Shown here: piece by piece, positions 44,785 to 55,128 of the stretch
Layout of the letters: each line of letters begins with the position of its first letter
How positions within the stretch are numbered: the first letter of the stretch is position 1
Assembly: GCF_005503145.1 (NCBI RefSeq)
Contig: NZ_SCNV01000036.1
Location: 1-64,000 of the forward strand
Origin: Burkholderia sp. 4M9327F10
GTDB lineage: Bacteria; Pseudomonadota; Gammaproteobacteria; Burkholderiales; Burkholderiaceae
DNA: 64,000 nt
Direction of reading: 5' to 3'
Position numbers and translations under genes: made by a program
Notes under the pieces: model-generated
Told to the model about the DNA's origin: nothing
What the model saw: only the letters and a program-made list of their open reading frames with translations
The model's database searches: none

Positions 44785-45940
44785 GTGTCGATGGGCATCG
44801 CCTGAACACATTTCTCGCAAAGGCAAGGTCTTCCGCGACCTGCCGCATGATGGACCATGTTGCGGCACGCCGTGCATCGGGTGCCAGAATCACTATGCTT
44901 ACCGCCGGCGAGCCCGACTTCGACACGCCCCAGCACATCTGCGACGCTGCAGTCGAAGCGATTCGGACCGGACACACGGTATTCGGCATGCACGGGCTTC
45001 ACGACGCTGTAGCCAGCAAATTCCGACGCGAGAACAGCCTTGATGTCAGTTGGCAGGATACGATCATCTGCAGCGGTGGTAAGCAGGTCATGTACAACAC
45101 ACTGGCTGCGACGCTAAACAAAGGCTATGAGGTCATCGTCCCGGCACCGTGCTCGGTAAGTTACCCGGAGATGGTTCAGTTGTGCTGAGCGACCCCGATC
45201 ATATGGCCTGCGGCAGCGAAAACGATTTTAAGCTGACACCGCAAGTGCCAGCCGATGCGATCGGGCCGCGCACACGCTGGGTGATCCTGAACTCACCGCC
45301 CAACCCGACAGGTGCTATCTACACCCGGGAAGAACTCGCAGCGCTTGCGGACGTACTACTCGCCCACCCACACAGATTCTCTGTGTTATCAGATCATATC
45401 TATGAGCACCTCATCTTCGATGGTGCTCCCTTCTACACAATCGCTCAGGTGGAGCCGCGGCTGTCGTCACACACGCTGACGATGAACGGCGTGTCGAAAG
45501 CTTAAGCCATGACGGACTGGCGAAAAACTTCAAGGTCAACACAGACCTCGGGGGCCTGTTCGATCTCGCAGCACGCGGCTTTGGCCGCGCTAAACGGCCC
45601 TCGGCACTTCATCGGCGAAACGCGGGCCGTTTTCGAGCGGCGCCGCAATATGATGGTTCAAATGCTCAACGAAACGCACGGGCGAACATTCTCGACACCC
45701 GGTGGAGCATTTTATGCATTCGAGTCTTGCGAAGGCTTGATCGGGCGCACAACGCCGGCAGGAACCCTGTTGCGCACAGACGAGGATGTTGTCCGTGCGC
45801 TACTGGATGAGGCCAATGTCGCCGTTGTTCAGGGCAGCGCATTTGGCCTGGCGCCGTATATCCGGATCGCCTACGCCTTGAACCACGAATCCCTGCGCAG
45901 GGCATGCGAAGCAATCCGGTGTTTCTGCGCATTGTTGTAG
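44781..45940 (+). pseudogene. Broken copy of the class I aminotransferase
   Basis: From ATG 44781 the sequence follows the intact aminotransferase at 31524-32741. The first frame ends at TGA 45186-45188 after PEMVQLC. A shift then leads into CGSENDFKLTP and NSPPNPTGAIYT. A second stop (TAA in place of TAC) falls just after the PLP-lysine segment MNGVSKA at about 45504. The piece following it lacks roughly 15 residues before QTSGACSISQHAALAAL, and the frame then runs to TAG at 45940. At least three lesions make it non-functional. Confidence 0.9.
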
Positions 45941-46094
45941 AACGCGCCGGCCCGGTTACGTCAATGGAGCTATCTCTCGGTCCTTCGCACATGCCTTTCC
46001 TGGCAGGAAAGCATGCTTGAGAAACCATCGATTACCAGGCTCCAAAAACTGTATCACTATTGATGCCATGAGATCGCTTACTGGAGACACTTGG

Positions 46095-46166
46095 ATGAAA
46101 ATCCCATTGCAAGGGGTTGATGTGCTCGAAATGGGGCAATTGATCTCAGGTCCGTTCGAGGGCTAG
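46095..46166 (+). pseudogene. N-terminal stub of a class III CoA-transferase
   Basis: ATG 46095, preceded by GGAG, starts 23 codons (MKIPLQGVDVLEMGQLISGP and three more) and stops at TAG 46164-46166. It matches the first 23 residues of the module B CoA-transferase (VLELGQLIAGPFAG). No further homology follows the stop, so the rest of the gene is deleted. The sequence from 46167 to 46374 shows nothing recognisable. Confidence 0.75.
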
Positions 46167-46374
46167 CGAAAAGATGAACGACATCATCTCAACTTCGACA
46201 ATAGCATCCGACGGCGATTCAGTCGATCCGACTTCGACCTTGCGGTCACCCGTCAAACCGGCGAATACTCCTCGGGCCGGGCAACATAGGGAAGGCACCG
46301 AGTCTGGAGATTGGATGGACGCAAGCCTTCCGTTTCGAACAACGGAATGGTAACGATCGCTTGGAGCCATTTCG

Positions 46375-47226
46375 TCAAAACGTATAGCCGACCGACGTAA
46401 AAACTGTGAGCCCTGTTCGACGCTGCACGACGGGACTATCAGCGACTGTGTTTGTATAGCGTGTGGCGTCCAGCATCAGATCAGCGGACCAACGCTTGTC
46501 AAACTTGTGAGTCCAAGTGGCCGCGAGGGAAATAGCGTAAAGCCCCGCCCCCGGCGAATAAGGCCTGAGACCCGAGTTAATACTCTGCGACGGCGTCACG
46601 CCAAAATAGGTCTGATTGTATTGACCATCGCCCAGTTTCGCGTCCAGGTCAAAGACGATCGTATCTGCGGCAGTCTGTAATGCCGTGCTCTCCAACCCAA
46701 ATTGGTACTGGTTGCCACGCACGTGGCCATCGAGACCGAATTCGGCTTGTGCATTCACTGAAAGCCATGGGGTGATTCGCTGTGAAAGTGTGACGGTACT
46801 CGTAACCGTTCCTTTTACGTCTCCCATCCCCTTCAGATAGTCAGAACCCGGGCGGAAGAAGTCGTTCTCGTCTGCGCGGCCGTAGTCGTAATTAAATGTC
46901 TGTGATATGTAAAACCCGGATGCTGTCTGATACTGGACACCAGCGCCCCGAATGAAGTCAGCGAAGAAGATGCCGCGACTGATATTGAATGTTGGCAACG
47001 CATCAAAGCGGAAATCTTTAGCGCCCATGTAGCGCTGGTCAACTCCTGCACCCACTCCGATGCTGACGTCAGTTTGCGTGCCAAAGAGTTCGCTAATCGT
47101 CGACGTCTGTGCAGCGTTGTCTGCGGGTGTTTGAGCCTGCGCCGTCGTCGAAAACAGGGCAAGCGTGCTCATTGCCGCCAGCACTATCGGCATTGCGACG
47201 CCGACTGGTTTGAAAGACCGATACAT
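46375..47226 (-). CDS. MipA/OmpV-family outer-membrane protein
   Basis: A 283-aa protein with a signal peptide ending near TTAQAQ. Alternating beta-strands follow, starting with VSIGVGAGVDQRYMGAKDFR, which is typical of MipA/OmpV scaffolding or porin-like proteins. It ends with a C-terminal aromatic (SVGYTF), the usual outer-membrane insertion signal. It lies 120 bp downstream of the RND permease gene in the same direction and may be cotranscribed with the efflux genes. MipA-family genes often respond to envelope stress under two-component control. Confidence 0.9.
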   Translation of the reverse strand: MYRSFKPVGVAMPIVLAAMSTLALFSTTAQAQTPADNAAQTSTISELFGTQTDVSIGVGAGVDQRYMGAKDFRFDALPTFNISRGIFFADFIRGAGVQYQTASGFYISQTFNYDYGRADENDFFRPGSDYLKGMGDVKGTVTSTVTLSQRITPWLSVNAQAEFGLDGHVRGNQYQFGLESTALQTAADTIVFDLDAKLGDGQYNQTYFGVTPSQSINSGLRPYSPGAGLYAISLAATWTHKFDKRWSADLMLDATRYTNTVADSPVVQRRTGLTVFTSVGYTF

Positions 47227-47346
47227 TAAACCTTCCGATCGTTGCGGGTGTGAACAATACTATGCCGGCGGCATATCAAGAATCTGTCTGTGCCTCATCA
47301 AGATTTCGTTAAGAGTCGATTCGGCCAGTACGCTAGTCGAGCTTGC

Positions 47347-50300
47347 TTAGCGGCGGGTCGCCTCTCGTATCGCAGCGACGCGCAGCCCGACGGTCCCTGC
47401 AAAGAGCAGGTCGTAAAGCACCGGAATCAGACCCAATGTAACCAGGGTGCCTAGCGCGAGACCGCCGATGAGTGTGATAGCCATGCCCGTCCACAGCGGC
47501 CCCGCGAACATCATCAACGGGATCAGCCCGACAATGCAGGTCAGTTTGGTCATCAGGATAGGCCGCAGCCGTTTGACCGCGCCCGACAGCACCGCTTCGT
47601 GGCGAGACTGACCGGCGGCTACCTCCTCCTCAATGCGCTCGAGCAACAGGACGGCATTATTGACGATGATCCCTCCCAGCGAAAGCAGACCGAATGTGGC
47701 CATAAAACCGAACGGATAACCGGTTGCCAACAATGCGAGCGCAGCGCCGATCAACGCGAACGGAATGCTCACAACAACGATAAACAGCTTGCGAAACGAC
47801 TTGAACTGCCACACGAAGATCAGCAGCATCGCCAGTACGGCATGCGGCATGTATTGCGCTAGCGCATCATTGGTCTCAGCCGACTCCTCTATCTCTCCTC
47901 CGATCTCGATGCGGTAACCTGGTGGAAGCTTGAACGCCGCGACGGCCGATTCGAGGCTGTCCACGATAGTCGTTGCAGTCATCGAGGGATTGCGCCCAGA
48001 CACCGTAATCGTCCGGACAAGGTTCCTTCGCTGAATCGTTGACGGCTCTGAACCCAGTGTCACACAAGCGACCGCGGCAAGCGTGACCGGTACACCACCC
48101 GATCGAGGGTAGATAAGGGTGCCGCCTAAGTTCTCGGTCGCGCGGCGCTCGCTCTCTGAACCGCGCACGATCACCGGCACCGCAGTGTCGCCATCGTGAA
48201 TCTCGACCTCCTGCACGCCGCTGTAGCGAATCTGTAAAGCCTGCGCGATATCGGCGCTGCTTACGCCGGCCTGGCGGGCTCGCACCTGGTCGACGACAAC
48301 CTGGTAACGTGGAATCCGCGCACCCCAGTCATCCTGTACGTCCACCGTGCCCGGAAGGTTACGCAGTGCCTGCTCGATATGAGCAGCGGCTGCACGCAAC
48401 ACAGTCTCGTCGGGACCGATCACACGGTAGACCGCCTTCCCTGATTCGGTGGCTCCAAGCGAAAAGCGTTTAGGTTCCGCGCGAACCTCCGGGAAATATT
48501 GAAGCAGATGATTTCGGATACGCGAGATCGCCGCGTCGATGTCCGTGCCCGCGTGAACACTTACGGTGAAGTAACCGACATTGGAGGCGGGAAGCGGAGG
48601 ATTCAGACCTAGCACGATACGCGGTCCGCCGTCAGCGACATAACCGATGCTGTCGGCCACATCCGGGTTCTGCCTGCTGTCCGCGAGCCACTGGCTGATA
48701 GCTTGCACCACCTTTAAGGTCTCTCGGGAATCTACACCAGGTTGCAGCGTCAACGGAATTTGAAACTGCAGCCGGTCCGATGGCGGCAGGAAACTGTATG
48801 GCAGAGATGCCAACACGCCGACCGCGCCCGTCAGTAGCAGCAGCATGATCGCAATAAAGGCAAGCTTGTTGCGCAGCAATACCTGAATCACATAACGATA
48901 GCCTCGATACAGTTTCGAATCGTAGGCGGGCTCCTCGTCGGAGTGGGCAGGTACCGTCGAGAAATAGAGGCACAACAGCGGTGTGACAGTCAGGCTCAAA
49001 GCCCAGGAGCCGAGCAGCGTCACGGCCAGAACAATGGGCAGTGAACGCAAGTACTCGTTGGTGCTGGTATGCCCGAGAAAGAACGGGGAGAACGCCAGCA
49101 CGATGACCAGCGAGGATGTGAGTAGCGGTACCGCGAGGGTACGCCCCGCCTCGATGCATGCCGAACGCCGTGCTTCGCCGGCATGAAGGCGCCGCTCGAT
49201 GTCTTCGGCAATCACGATGCCGTTATCCACCAGCAGACCCAACGCAATAATGATGGCGGCAATCGATACCGTCTGCAGCTCCACGTTCAACACCCGCATT
49301 GCGATCAGCGAGCCCAGGATGGTCAGCGGGACGATTGCGCCAACCACCAGTCCTGTACGCCAGCCCAGGAATAGCATCACAACGGCCATGACGATCACTA
49401 CAGTTTCAGCCATGACGTGATGCATCTTACCCATTTCCCGCTCGACCACATCCGCCTGGAACGTCACTATATGCTGGGAAAATCCAACCGGAAGCGCCTT
49501 CGCTATTTCATCCAGACGCTGACGCAGAGCCGCGCCGAAGGCTTCAACGTTTTGGCCTAGCGCCATCGAGACGGCAAGCACGGCAGCGGGCTTACCCTGA
49601 TACATCGCAGCCGTTTCCGGAGGATCGGCCGGCATGGCGCGGATTTGCGCTACCTCGCCTAACGCCACCTCCACGCTCTGTCCATCCTTCGGCACCGCAA
49701 TCAGGAAACGCCGCAGATCGTCCAGCGTACGCACCTCTCCCGTGGTCGCGACCGTAAATGCCAGACCAGAGACAGATGGAAGGCCGCCAGGCATGACGAT
49801 ACTCTGTGCGCGCAACTGCTGCATCACTGCAGCTGGACCAATCCCGAGGCCGGCCAGCCGTTGACGGTTGAATTCTACGTATACGCGGTCTTCCTGAAGG
49901 CCAAACAGGGAGATGCGTTCCACGCCGGGCAAGGCGTAAAGTTGCTCCCGCATGCTTTTCAACTGCTCACGCACTTCACTCATAGTGAAGCCCGGCGCGG
50001 TGACCGCGACCGATGCTACGGCCACCCGACCGAAGTCGTCATCGACGAACGGCCCGATGCTGCCCTCGGGATAACCGGAGCTTGCCTCGGTAACCTTGGC
50101 CCTTACCCGCTGCCACAAGGCGTCGAGATCCTCGACCTGGTCATAGGCGGTGATCTGAATCACGACACTACCTGGGTGAATCGTCGTCAGGATGCTCTTG
50201 ATCCCAGGCAGTTCGCGTAGCCGCTCCTCGGTCGGCTTCGCCAGCAGGTTCTCAACGCGTTCCGCTGTCATGCCGGGATAGTAAACGGTCACCAGTGCAT

Positions 50301-50430
50301 CCCGTACGGTCACCGTTGGCTCTTCCTGAGACGGAAATCGCAGGAAAGTGAATACGCCGCCGACCAGAATCAAAAGCGCGACAAACAGGGTCAGGCGACC
50401 GGCGCCGAGTGCACGTCGGGTAAGGTTCAT
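47347..50430 (-). CDS. RND multidrug efflux permease (HAE1-type)
   Basis: A 1027-aa resistance-nodulation-division permease with 12 predicted helices and two large periplasmic loops. TM4 carries the proton-relay Asp in IALGLLVDNGIVIAEDIE. The N-terminal FLRFPSQEEPTV and PGMTAERVENLL resemble the TriC/YegN-like branch more than AcrB. The start overlaps the stop of the adaptor gene by ATGA. It forms a tripartite pump with the adaptor and outer-membrane factor. The substrate is not predictable; a divergent two-component system probably regulates it. Confidence 0.93.
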   Translation of the reverse strand: MNLTRRALGAGRLTLFVALLILVGGVFTFLRFPSQEEPTVTVRDALVTVYYPGMTAERVENLLAKPTEERLRELPGIKSILTTIHPGSVVIQITAYDQVEDLDALWQRVRAKVTEASSGYPEGSIGPFVDDDFGRVAVASVAVTAPGFTMSEVREQLKSMREQLYALPGVERISLFGLQEDRVYVEFNRQRLAGLGIGPAAVMQQLRAQSIVMPGGLPSVSGLAFTVATTGEVRTLDDLRRFLIAVPKDGQSVEVALGEVAQIRAMPADPPETAAMYQGKPAAVLAVSMALGQNVEAFGAALRQRLDEIAKALPVGFSQHIVTFQADVVEREMGKMHHVMAETVVIVMAVVMLFLGWRTGLVVGAIVPLTILGSLIAMRVLNVELQTVSIAAIIIALGLLVDNGIVIAEDIERRLHAGEARRSACIEAGRTLAVPLLTSSLVIVLAFSPFFLGHTSTNEYLRSLPIVLAVTLLGSWALSLTVTPLLCLYFSTVPAHSDEEPAYDSKLYRGYRYVIQVLLRNKLAFIAIMLLLLTGAVGVLASLPYSFLPPSDRLQFQIPLTLQPGVDSRETLKVVQAISQWLADSRQNPDVADSIGYVADGGPRIVLGLNPPLPASNVGYFTVSVHAGTDIDAAISRIRNHLLQYFPEVRAEPKRFSLGATESGKAVYRVIGPDETVLRAAAAHIEQALRNLPGTVDVQDDWGARIPRYQVVVDQVRARQAGVSSADIAQALQIRYSGVQEVEIHDGDTAVPVIVRGSESERRATENLGGTLIYPRSGGVPVTLAAVACVTLGSEPSTIQRRNLVRTITVSGRNPSMTATTIVDSLESAVAAFKLPPGYRIEIGGEIEESAETNDALAQYMPHAVLAMLLIFVWQFKSFRKLFIVVVSIPFALIGAALALLATGYPFGFMATFGLLSLGGIIVNNAVLLLERIEEEVAAGQSRHEAVLSGAVKRLRPILMTKLTCIVGLIPLMMFAGPLWTGMAITLIGGLALGTLVTLGLIPVLYDLLFAGTVGLRVAAIREATRR

Positions 50431-51536
50431 AACGTCGATTCCCGGCCGAATTGAGTTTCGGGCTGGAACAGGCGCACGGCCTGACCGTCAATCAGGAACT
50501 GCGCACCCGTGGCGACCACGGCCTCGCCCGGCGAAACGCCTTCACGCAAAAGCACGTGCCCGTCGCTGACCGTCTCCGGGACGACCCTGCGGCTCACCAC
50601 CTTTCCCGTGTGGGTGTCGTAGACAAATACGCGGGCCGGTTGTCCCGGCGCTGCCGGCAGGAGTGCAGTCACAGGGACCGAAGGCAGTTCCGGCCGCGTC
50701 ATCGGCAGTGTCAGCAACACAGTCTCGCCACTGCGCAGCACCGTACCTGCTTCGGTCGCACGGAAAATCGCTTCCACCAACGCGCCGTTCTCGGTCCTGC
50801 TTGAAATCTTCTCCAGCCGAACCGAAATAGCTTGCGAAGATTCGTCGCTCGGGTGGGCTACTGCGATAGTTCCGGGCTTGAGATCCTCTGCCAACACAGC
50901 CGGTAACGTGCCCACCACCTCAACGCGACCCTCGCTTTCGATTCGCAGCACGCTCTGGCCTGCCGCGACGTCGGCGAAGGGCTGTGCATTCCGCCCCACT
51001 ATCCGCCCGTCAAAAGGCGCAACGATCGCGCTATTGCGAAATGCACGCGCAGCCAGTGCCTCGGCTGCGCGTGCACCGGCCAGTTGCTCCTCGGAGCTTA
51101 GATAACCGGCGCGTGCAGCCGCTAGAGCCGCCGGTGAAATCACCCGGTCATCGAAGAGAACCTGCTGCTGACGATAGGTCGTTTCACGCTCGGTGAGTTG
51201 CGCCTTCGCAGCACCGACGTCCGCGCGCGCCTGTTGCAATTTCAACTGCATAGGCTCGCTGTCCAGCCGGGCCAGCGTTTGTCCGCGCCGAACTGCATCT
51301 CCGATGTCAACGACAACAGCGGCTACACGCCCTGAAGTCTCGAAGCCAAGATCGGCACGCTGCTCTTCGCGAACGAGACCGATAACTGGCAACTCGCTAT
51401 CCGACACGCTACGTACAGTTTCAACCTTGACTGCCCGTAGCGGAGTCTCGGGCGCCGGAGTGGCACGGCTACACCCCGTCGTTAGCGTCAGGGCCAATAA
51501 CAAGCTCGCGGCGAGTTGGAGAGAAACGTATTTCAC
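50427..51536 (-). CDS. RND efflux periplasmic adaptor (membrane fusion lipoprotein)
   Basis: A 369-aa adaptor from GTG 51536. A signal sequence with lipobox LTTGC makes it a lipoprotein. A lipoyl-like half (GRVAAVVVDIGDAVRRGQ) is followed by an alpha-helical hairpin (about residues 90-150) and the second lipoyl half (AIVAPFDGRIVGRNAQPFAD). The C-terminal part holds beta-barrel and MP domains. An upstream frame to 51770 exists but is not protein-like. It couples the permease to the outer-membrane factor, and the three genes are consecutive. Confidence 0.9.
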   Translation of the reverse strand: MKYVSLQLAASLLLALTLTTGCSRATPAPETPLRAVKVETVRSVSDSELPVIGLVREEQRADLGFETSGRVAAVVVDIGDAVRRGQTLARLDSEPMQLKLQQARADVGAAKAQLTERETTYRQQQVLFDDRVISPAALAAARAGYLSSEEQLAGARAAEALAARAFRNSAIVAPFDGRIVGRNAQPFADVAAGQSVLRIESEGRVEVVGTLPAVLAEDLKPGTIAVAHPSDESSQAISVRLEKISSRTENGALVEAIFRATEAGTVLRSGETVLLTLPMTRPELPSVPVTALLPAAPGQPARVFVYDTHTGKVVSRRVVPETVSDGHVLLREGVSPGEAVVATGAQFLIDGQAVRLFQPETQFGRESTL

Positions 51537-51604
51537 GACATGTATTCCAGTTTTTTGCACGGTTGAGCCACACCTCAGGGGCGCGGTGATCAGAGCGAGG
51601 GTTC

Positions 51605-53107
51605 TCAAGATTCTTGGGCCGTATTGGGTAGCACGCTCACTTGCACGCCATATAAGGCGCGATACAGGGTCAGCTGGTTGAGCTCGAGCGCCTGATGCGC
51701 CTCGATGCGCGCCACGTTCGTTTGGGCAAGGCGCACGCGGGCGGCAAGTAGCGTCGGTCGGTCCGCCCATCCTGCTGCGAAACGTGCGGTAGCACGGCTT
51801 ACGCGCTCGCGCTCGGTTGCCGTCAATGCCCGCTCCCAGCGCAACTGCTCGATCAGCGGGCCGCGTGCGGCCAATGCATCTGCGACGTCCCGGAACGCCG
51901 ACTGCACGACCCTTTCATATTCCGCTACCGCTACGTCCTTGCGTAGATGGGCGAGATCGAGATTGGCCTGGTTGCGTCCGTTGTCGAAAATCGGCAGCGT
52001 CACTTGCGGAACGAAAGTCCAGACTCCGGTGCTCCGTTCGAACAGTCCGGCCAAGCCAGCACTGGCAGTGCCCACCGACGTGCTCAACCGGATCGACGGA
52101 AAAAAGGCCGCGCGCGCCGCGCCGATGTCGGCGTTGGCCGCCCGCAACCGTTCCTCAGCCTGGATGATGTCGGGTCGCTGCAGCAGGACCTCTGACGGGA
52201 CGGCCTTTAGCCAGTCAAGCGGCTCGCCGGTGTCGGCGAGTTCATCGAGCGTTCCGGTCAATGCCGGCGTTTCGTCGCCAGTGATTAGCTGCAGTGCGTT
52301 GCGGGCGGTGGCCTCGTCTGCCTGTGCCTGAAGCCACCGCATGCGGACGTGCTCGGCATCACTGCGTTGTAGATTGAGTTCGTCCAGAGCGAGCGATCCC
52401 ACCTGCTCCTGACGCTCGGTCAATGACAGCATGGTTTGTGTATCGGCATCTAACGCATGAAGCTCTTGCGCGGACGAAGTAGCCGCTCGCTCTATCACAT
52501 ACGCCCGCAAGACTTCTGTAATAAGCGCACCGCGAAAGGCCCGTTGCCCCTCGACGCTTGCCAGGTACCGATGCCTGGACGCTTCAGAGAGGCTGCGCAC
52601 GCGGCCGAAGAAGTCCAGTTCGAAATCCGATATGCCGACGGTGGCGGTACTCACGTCCTGGCCATAGCGTGTATCAAGGTCTGAATTGCTGAAGCGCTGC
52701 CGGTCAAGTTGAGCGGATGCGTCCAGCTCTGGTAGCTGCTGCGCGCTGTCGATCCGGTTCAATGCACGAGCCTGCTCCACTTGTAGCGCCGCAATCCGGA
52801 AATCGCGGTTGTGCGCCAAGGCCTGCTCGACCAGCGGAACCAGATCGTGGTTCGGAGAGAATGAAACGAGGAAACGCCGTTCTGACTCGGAGAGCACGAC
52901 CGGTGCAGCACCTGCGTCGGCAGCGTCGCCGACGTATTCAAGGGCTCCATCCAGCCGCGCCGGTATGGGCGCCGCAGGCCGTTGGTAAGGCGGCGCCAAC
53001 GAACAAGCCGAAAGGCTGATCGCCATGAGTCGCGTCACCGCGAGCGCGACCACCCGCGTTCGAAGAAAGGCCCCGCACCGATACTCCGTTGAAGATAAGA
53101 TAGCCAT
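51605..53107 (-). CDS. Outer-membrane efflux lipoprotein, NodT family
   Basis: A 500-aa TolC-like outer-membrane factor. The signal peptide ends in the lipobox LSAC, followed by SLAPPYQRP. Two OEP repeats are visible, with DFELDFFGRVRSLSEA and, in the second half, LPIFDNGRNQANLDLA and ERVVQSAFRDVADALA. These are standard NodT-family motifs. It is first in the efflux operon and diverges from the response regulator with a 96-bp gap, which should carry both promoters. Confidence 0.92.
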   Translation of the reverse strand: MAILSSTEYRCGAFLRTRVVALAVTRLMAISLSACSLAPPYQRPAAPIPARLDGALEYVGDAADAGAAPVVLSESERRFLVSFSPNHDLVPLVEQALAHNRDFRIAALQVEQARALNRIDSAQQLPELDASAQLDRQRFSNSDLDTRYGQDVSTATVGISDFELDFFGRVRSLSEASRHRYLASVEGQRAFRGALITEVLRAYVIERAATSSAQELHALDADTQTMLSLTERQEQVGSLALDELNLQRSDAEHVRMRWLQAQADEATARNALQLITGDETPALTGTLDELADTGEPLDWLKAVPSEVLLQRPDIIQAEERLRAANADIGAARAAFFPSIRLSTSVGTASAGLAGLFERSTGVWTFVPQVTLPIFDNGRNQANLDLAHLRKDVAVAEYERVVQSAFRDVADALAARGPLIEQLRWERALTATERERVSRATARFAAGWADRPTLLAARVRLAQTNVARIEAHQALELNQLTLYRALYGVQVSVLPNTAQES

Positions 53108-53202
53108 CAGACCGACGCTCGATGTCAAATTGGTGAGCGATGATGTCAATTCATTTTCAATTTCCCCTCCGGACACTTTCAAGATTTCATTAAGAGGCCC
53201 TT

Positions 53203-53904
53203 ATGACAGGCAAGCGTGTGCTCGTGATCGAGGATGATGGGGTGAGCGCCAGCACGCTGGATGCGTATTTGCGCCGGGATGGCTTCGAGGTCGCCATTGC
53301 CGAAGACGGGCAACGCGGCATCGAAATGCACGCCCGATGGAAACCCGATCTGGTGCTGCTCGACGTGATGCTGCCGAAACTCAGCGGCACCGAGGTCCTC
53401 TCCGCCATTCGCCGCGTCGGCGACACCCCGGTGATCATGGTGACCGCCATCGGCGATGAACCGGACAAGATCGGGGCACTTCGTTATGGCGCAGATGATT
53501 ACATCGTCAAGCCGTACAACCCCAAGGAAGTGGTCGCAAGAGTGGTGGCTGTATTGCGTCGACTCGGCTCCAGCCGTGCGCAGCCCAGCAACCAACTGCG
53601 CGATGGTGCGCTAACGGTCGATCTTCAGGCCTATACGGCGCATGTGGACGATTCGGAACACGGCCGCGCAAAGCTGGATCTCACACCGACCGAGTTCAAC
53701 CTTCTTGCGACATTGCTAAGGACTCCATTTAAGGCTTTCACCCGAAGCGAACTGCTGGAAGCCTGCTTACCCGAAAGTGGCGCGCTGGAGCGAGTTGTCG
53801 ATGCCCACATTCACAATTTGCGCCGCAAGCTGGAAGCACACGGTATGGTCGACGTGCTGGTCACGGTACGCGCGGTCGGCTATCGCTTCCGGAGTACGCA
53901 ATGA
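53203..53904 (+). CDS. OmpR-family response regulator
   Basis: A 233-aa two-component regulator. The receiver domain has Asp11-Asp12, phospho-acceptor Asp54 in VLLDVMLP, Thr81 and Lys103 in YIVKPYNP. The C-terminal winged helix begins near 130 (LTPTEFNLLATLL) and ends VRAVGYRF. It resembles BaeR-type regulators of efflux genes. Overlap with the sensor gene is ATGA. The divergent efflux operon is its likely target. Confidence 0.93.
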   Translation: MTGKRVLVIEDDGVSASTLDAYLRRDGFEVAIAEDGQRGIEMHARWKPDLVLLDVMLPKLSGTEVLSAIRRVGDTPVIMVTAIGDEPDKIGALRYGADDYIVKPYNPKEVVARVVAVLRRLGSSRAQPSNQLRDGALTVDLQAYTAHVDDSEHGRAKLDLTPTEFNLLATLLRTPFKAFTRSELLEACLPESGALERVVDAHIHNLRRKLEAHGMVDVLVTVRAVGYRFRSTQ

Positions 53905-55106
53905 AACGCCCTCATCTCCTGCACAGGTCGCCCATCTCGCTGCGGTATTGGGTCGGCCTGCGCATGAGCGCCCTCGCCGTCGGTGCCGTGGTCAGTATCG
54001 CTATGTGCATGTGGCTGCGCTTCGCAATCTGGGATTTCTACACCATGCATCAGATTCCCGCTTCGGCTCGCCCTGAGCTCGAAGCGCTGCGTGCCGCCCC
54101 GGAACTCAACCAGGCAAGGCTGTGGGAGCTTTTCCAGCGGTATTACAACGTCAGGGATTTCCTTCCCGGCGTGGCGAGCCGCGACTGGCTTCTGCTCGCC
54201 GCACTGGTAATCGGCTCGGTTCCGCTCGTGGTTCTGGGAGGGCTGCTCGCTTCCCGACCTTTGTCGCAACAGCTCTCAAACGTCGCACAGGCTGCCCACA
54301 AAGTGACACAGGGTGATTTTTCTGCCCGTGCGCCGGTAGTTCCTGGCGCCCCCGAAGACCTAAAAAGTCTTGCGGATGACTTCAATGGGATGACAGCCAA
54401 GCTGGAGCAGTACGAACGTGAAGTTCGCGACTCGAGCGCAGTGCTTGCGCATGAACTAAGGACCCCGCTCAACGCCGCGATGGGGCGCGTACAGGGAATG
54501 CTCGATGAGGTGTTCCCGAGCGACCCTGACCAGCTTCTCATGGTCAAACGCCAACTCGATCAGCTCAACCGCCTGGTCGGCGACCTGCATCTACTGTCGT
54601 TAGCGCGGGCCGGCCAACTGGCCATGGAGGAGAGCTGCTTCAACCTGAACGATCTGGTCAGCGAGCGGCTAGCCTGGTCGGGGCCGCAACTCAACGCGGC
54701 CGGGATCTCCCCGCAGGTGCGAATCCCGCATGACCTGACGTTAACGGCTGATCGGGACCGCATTGGCCAGGTATTGTCGATCCTGATTGAAAATCTGCTG
54801 CGCTACGCTGCAACAGGTCGTTCGTTGGAAATCACGGCCACTGTGGCTGAAAAACGCCTACTTCTGGAAATCTCCGATCGTGGACCAGGGGTCGGGCAGG
54901 AAGAGCTACTCCGCATGTTCGATCGCTTCTGGCGGGCCGAGCACTCGCGCGCGCGACCATGGGGTGGCAATGGTCTGGGGTTATCAATTGCCTCTGCTAT
55001 CTGCGATGCTCACCATGGGACAGTGCACGCCGTCAATCGCGAAGGTGGCGGCCTCGCTGTGCGCATCCTGCTTCCCCTCGACCGACCTGCGTCACTCTCA
55101 CTCTAG
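53901..55106 (+). CDS. Two-component sensor histidine kinase
   Basis: A 401-aa membrane kinase. TM1 (about 22-44) and TM2 (about 96-117) flank a short periplasmic loop of about 50 residues. A HAMP domain (118-170) leads to the dimerisation domain with phospho-His184 in LAHELRTPLN. The ATP-binding domain has Asn298 (LIENLL), DRGPGVG and GNGLGLSIA. It is cotranscribed with the response regulator. The small sensor loop suggests detection of an envelope signal or membrane-soluble compound. Confidence 0.93.
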   Translation: MKRPHLLHRSPISLRYWVGLRMSALAVGAVVSIAMCMWLRFAIWDFYTMHQIPASARPELEALRAAPELNQARLWELFQRYYNVRDFLPGVASRDWLLLAALVIGSVPLVVLGGLLASRPLSQQLSNVAQAAHKVTQGDFSARAPVVPGAPEDLKSLADDFNGMTAKLEQYEREVRDSSAVLAHELRTPLNAAMGRVQGMLDEVFPSDPDQLLMVKRQLDQLNRLVGDLHLLSLARAGQLAMEESCFNLNDLVSERLAWSGPQLNAAGISPQVRIPHDLTLTADRDRIGQVLSILIENLLRYAATGRSLEITATVAEKRLLLEISDRGPGVGQEELLRMFDRFWRAEHSRARPWGGNGLGLSIASAICDAHHGTVHAVNREGGGLAVRILLPLDRPASLSL

Positions 55107-55128
55107 TGTCGGCACATCGACACGGGCA

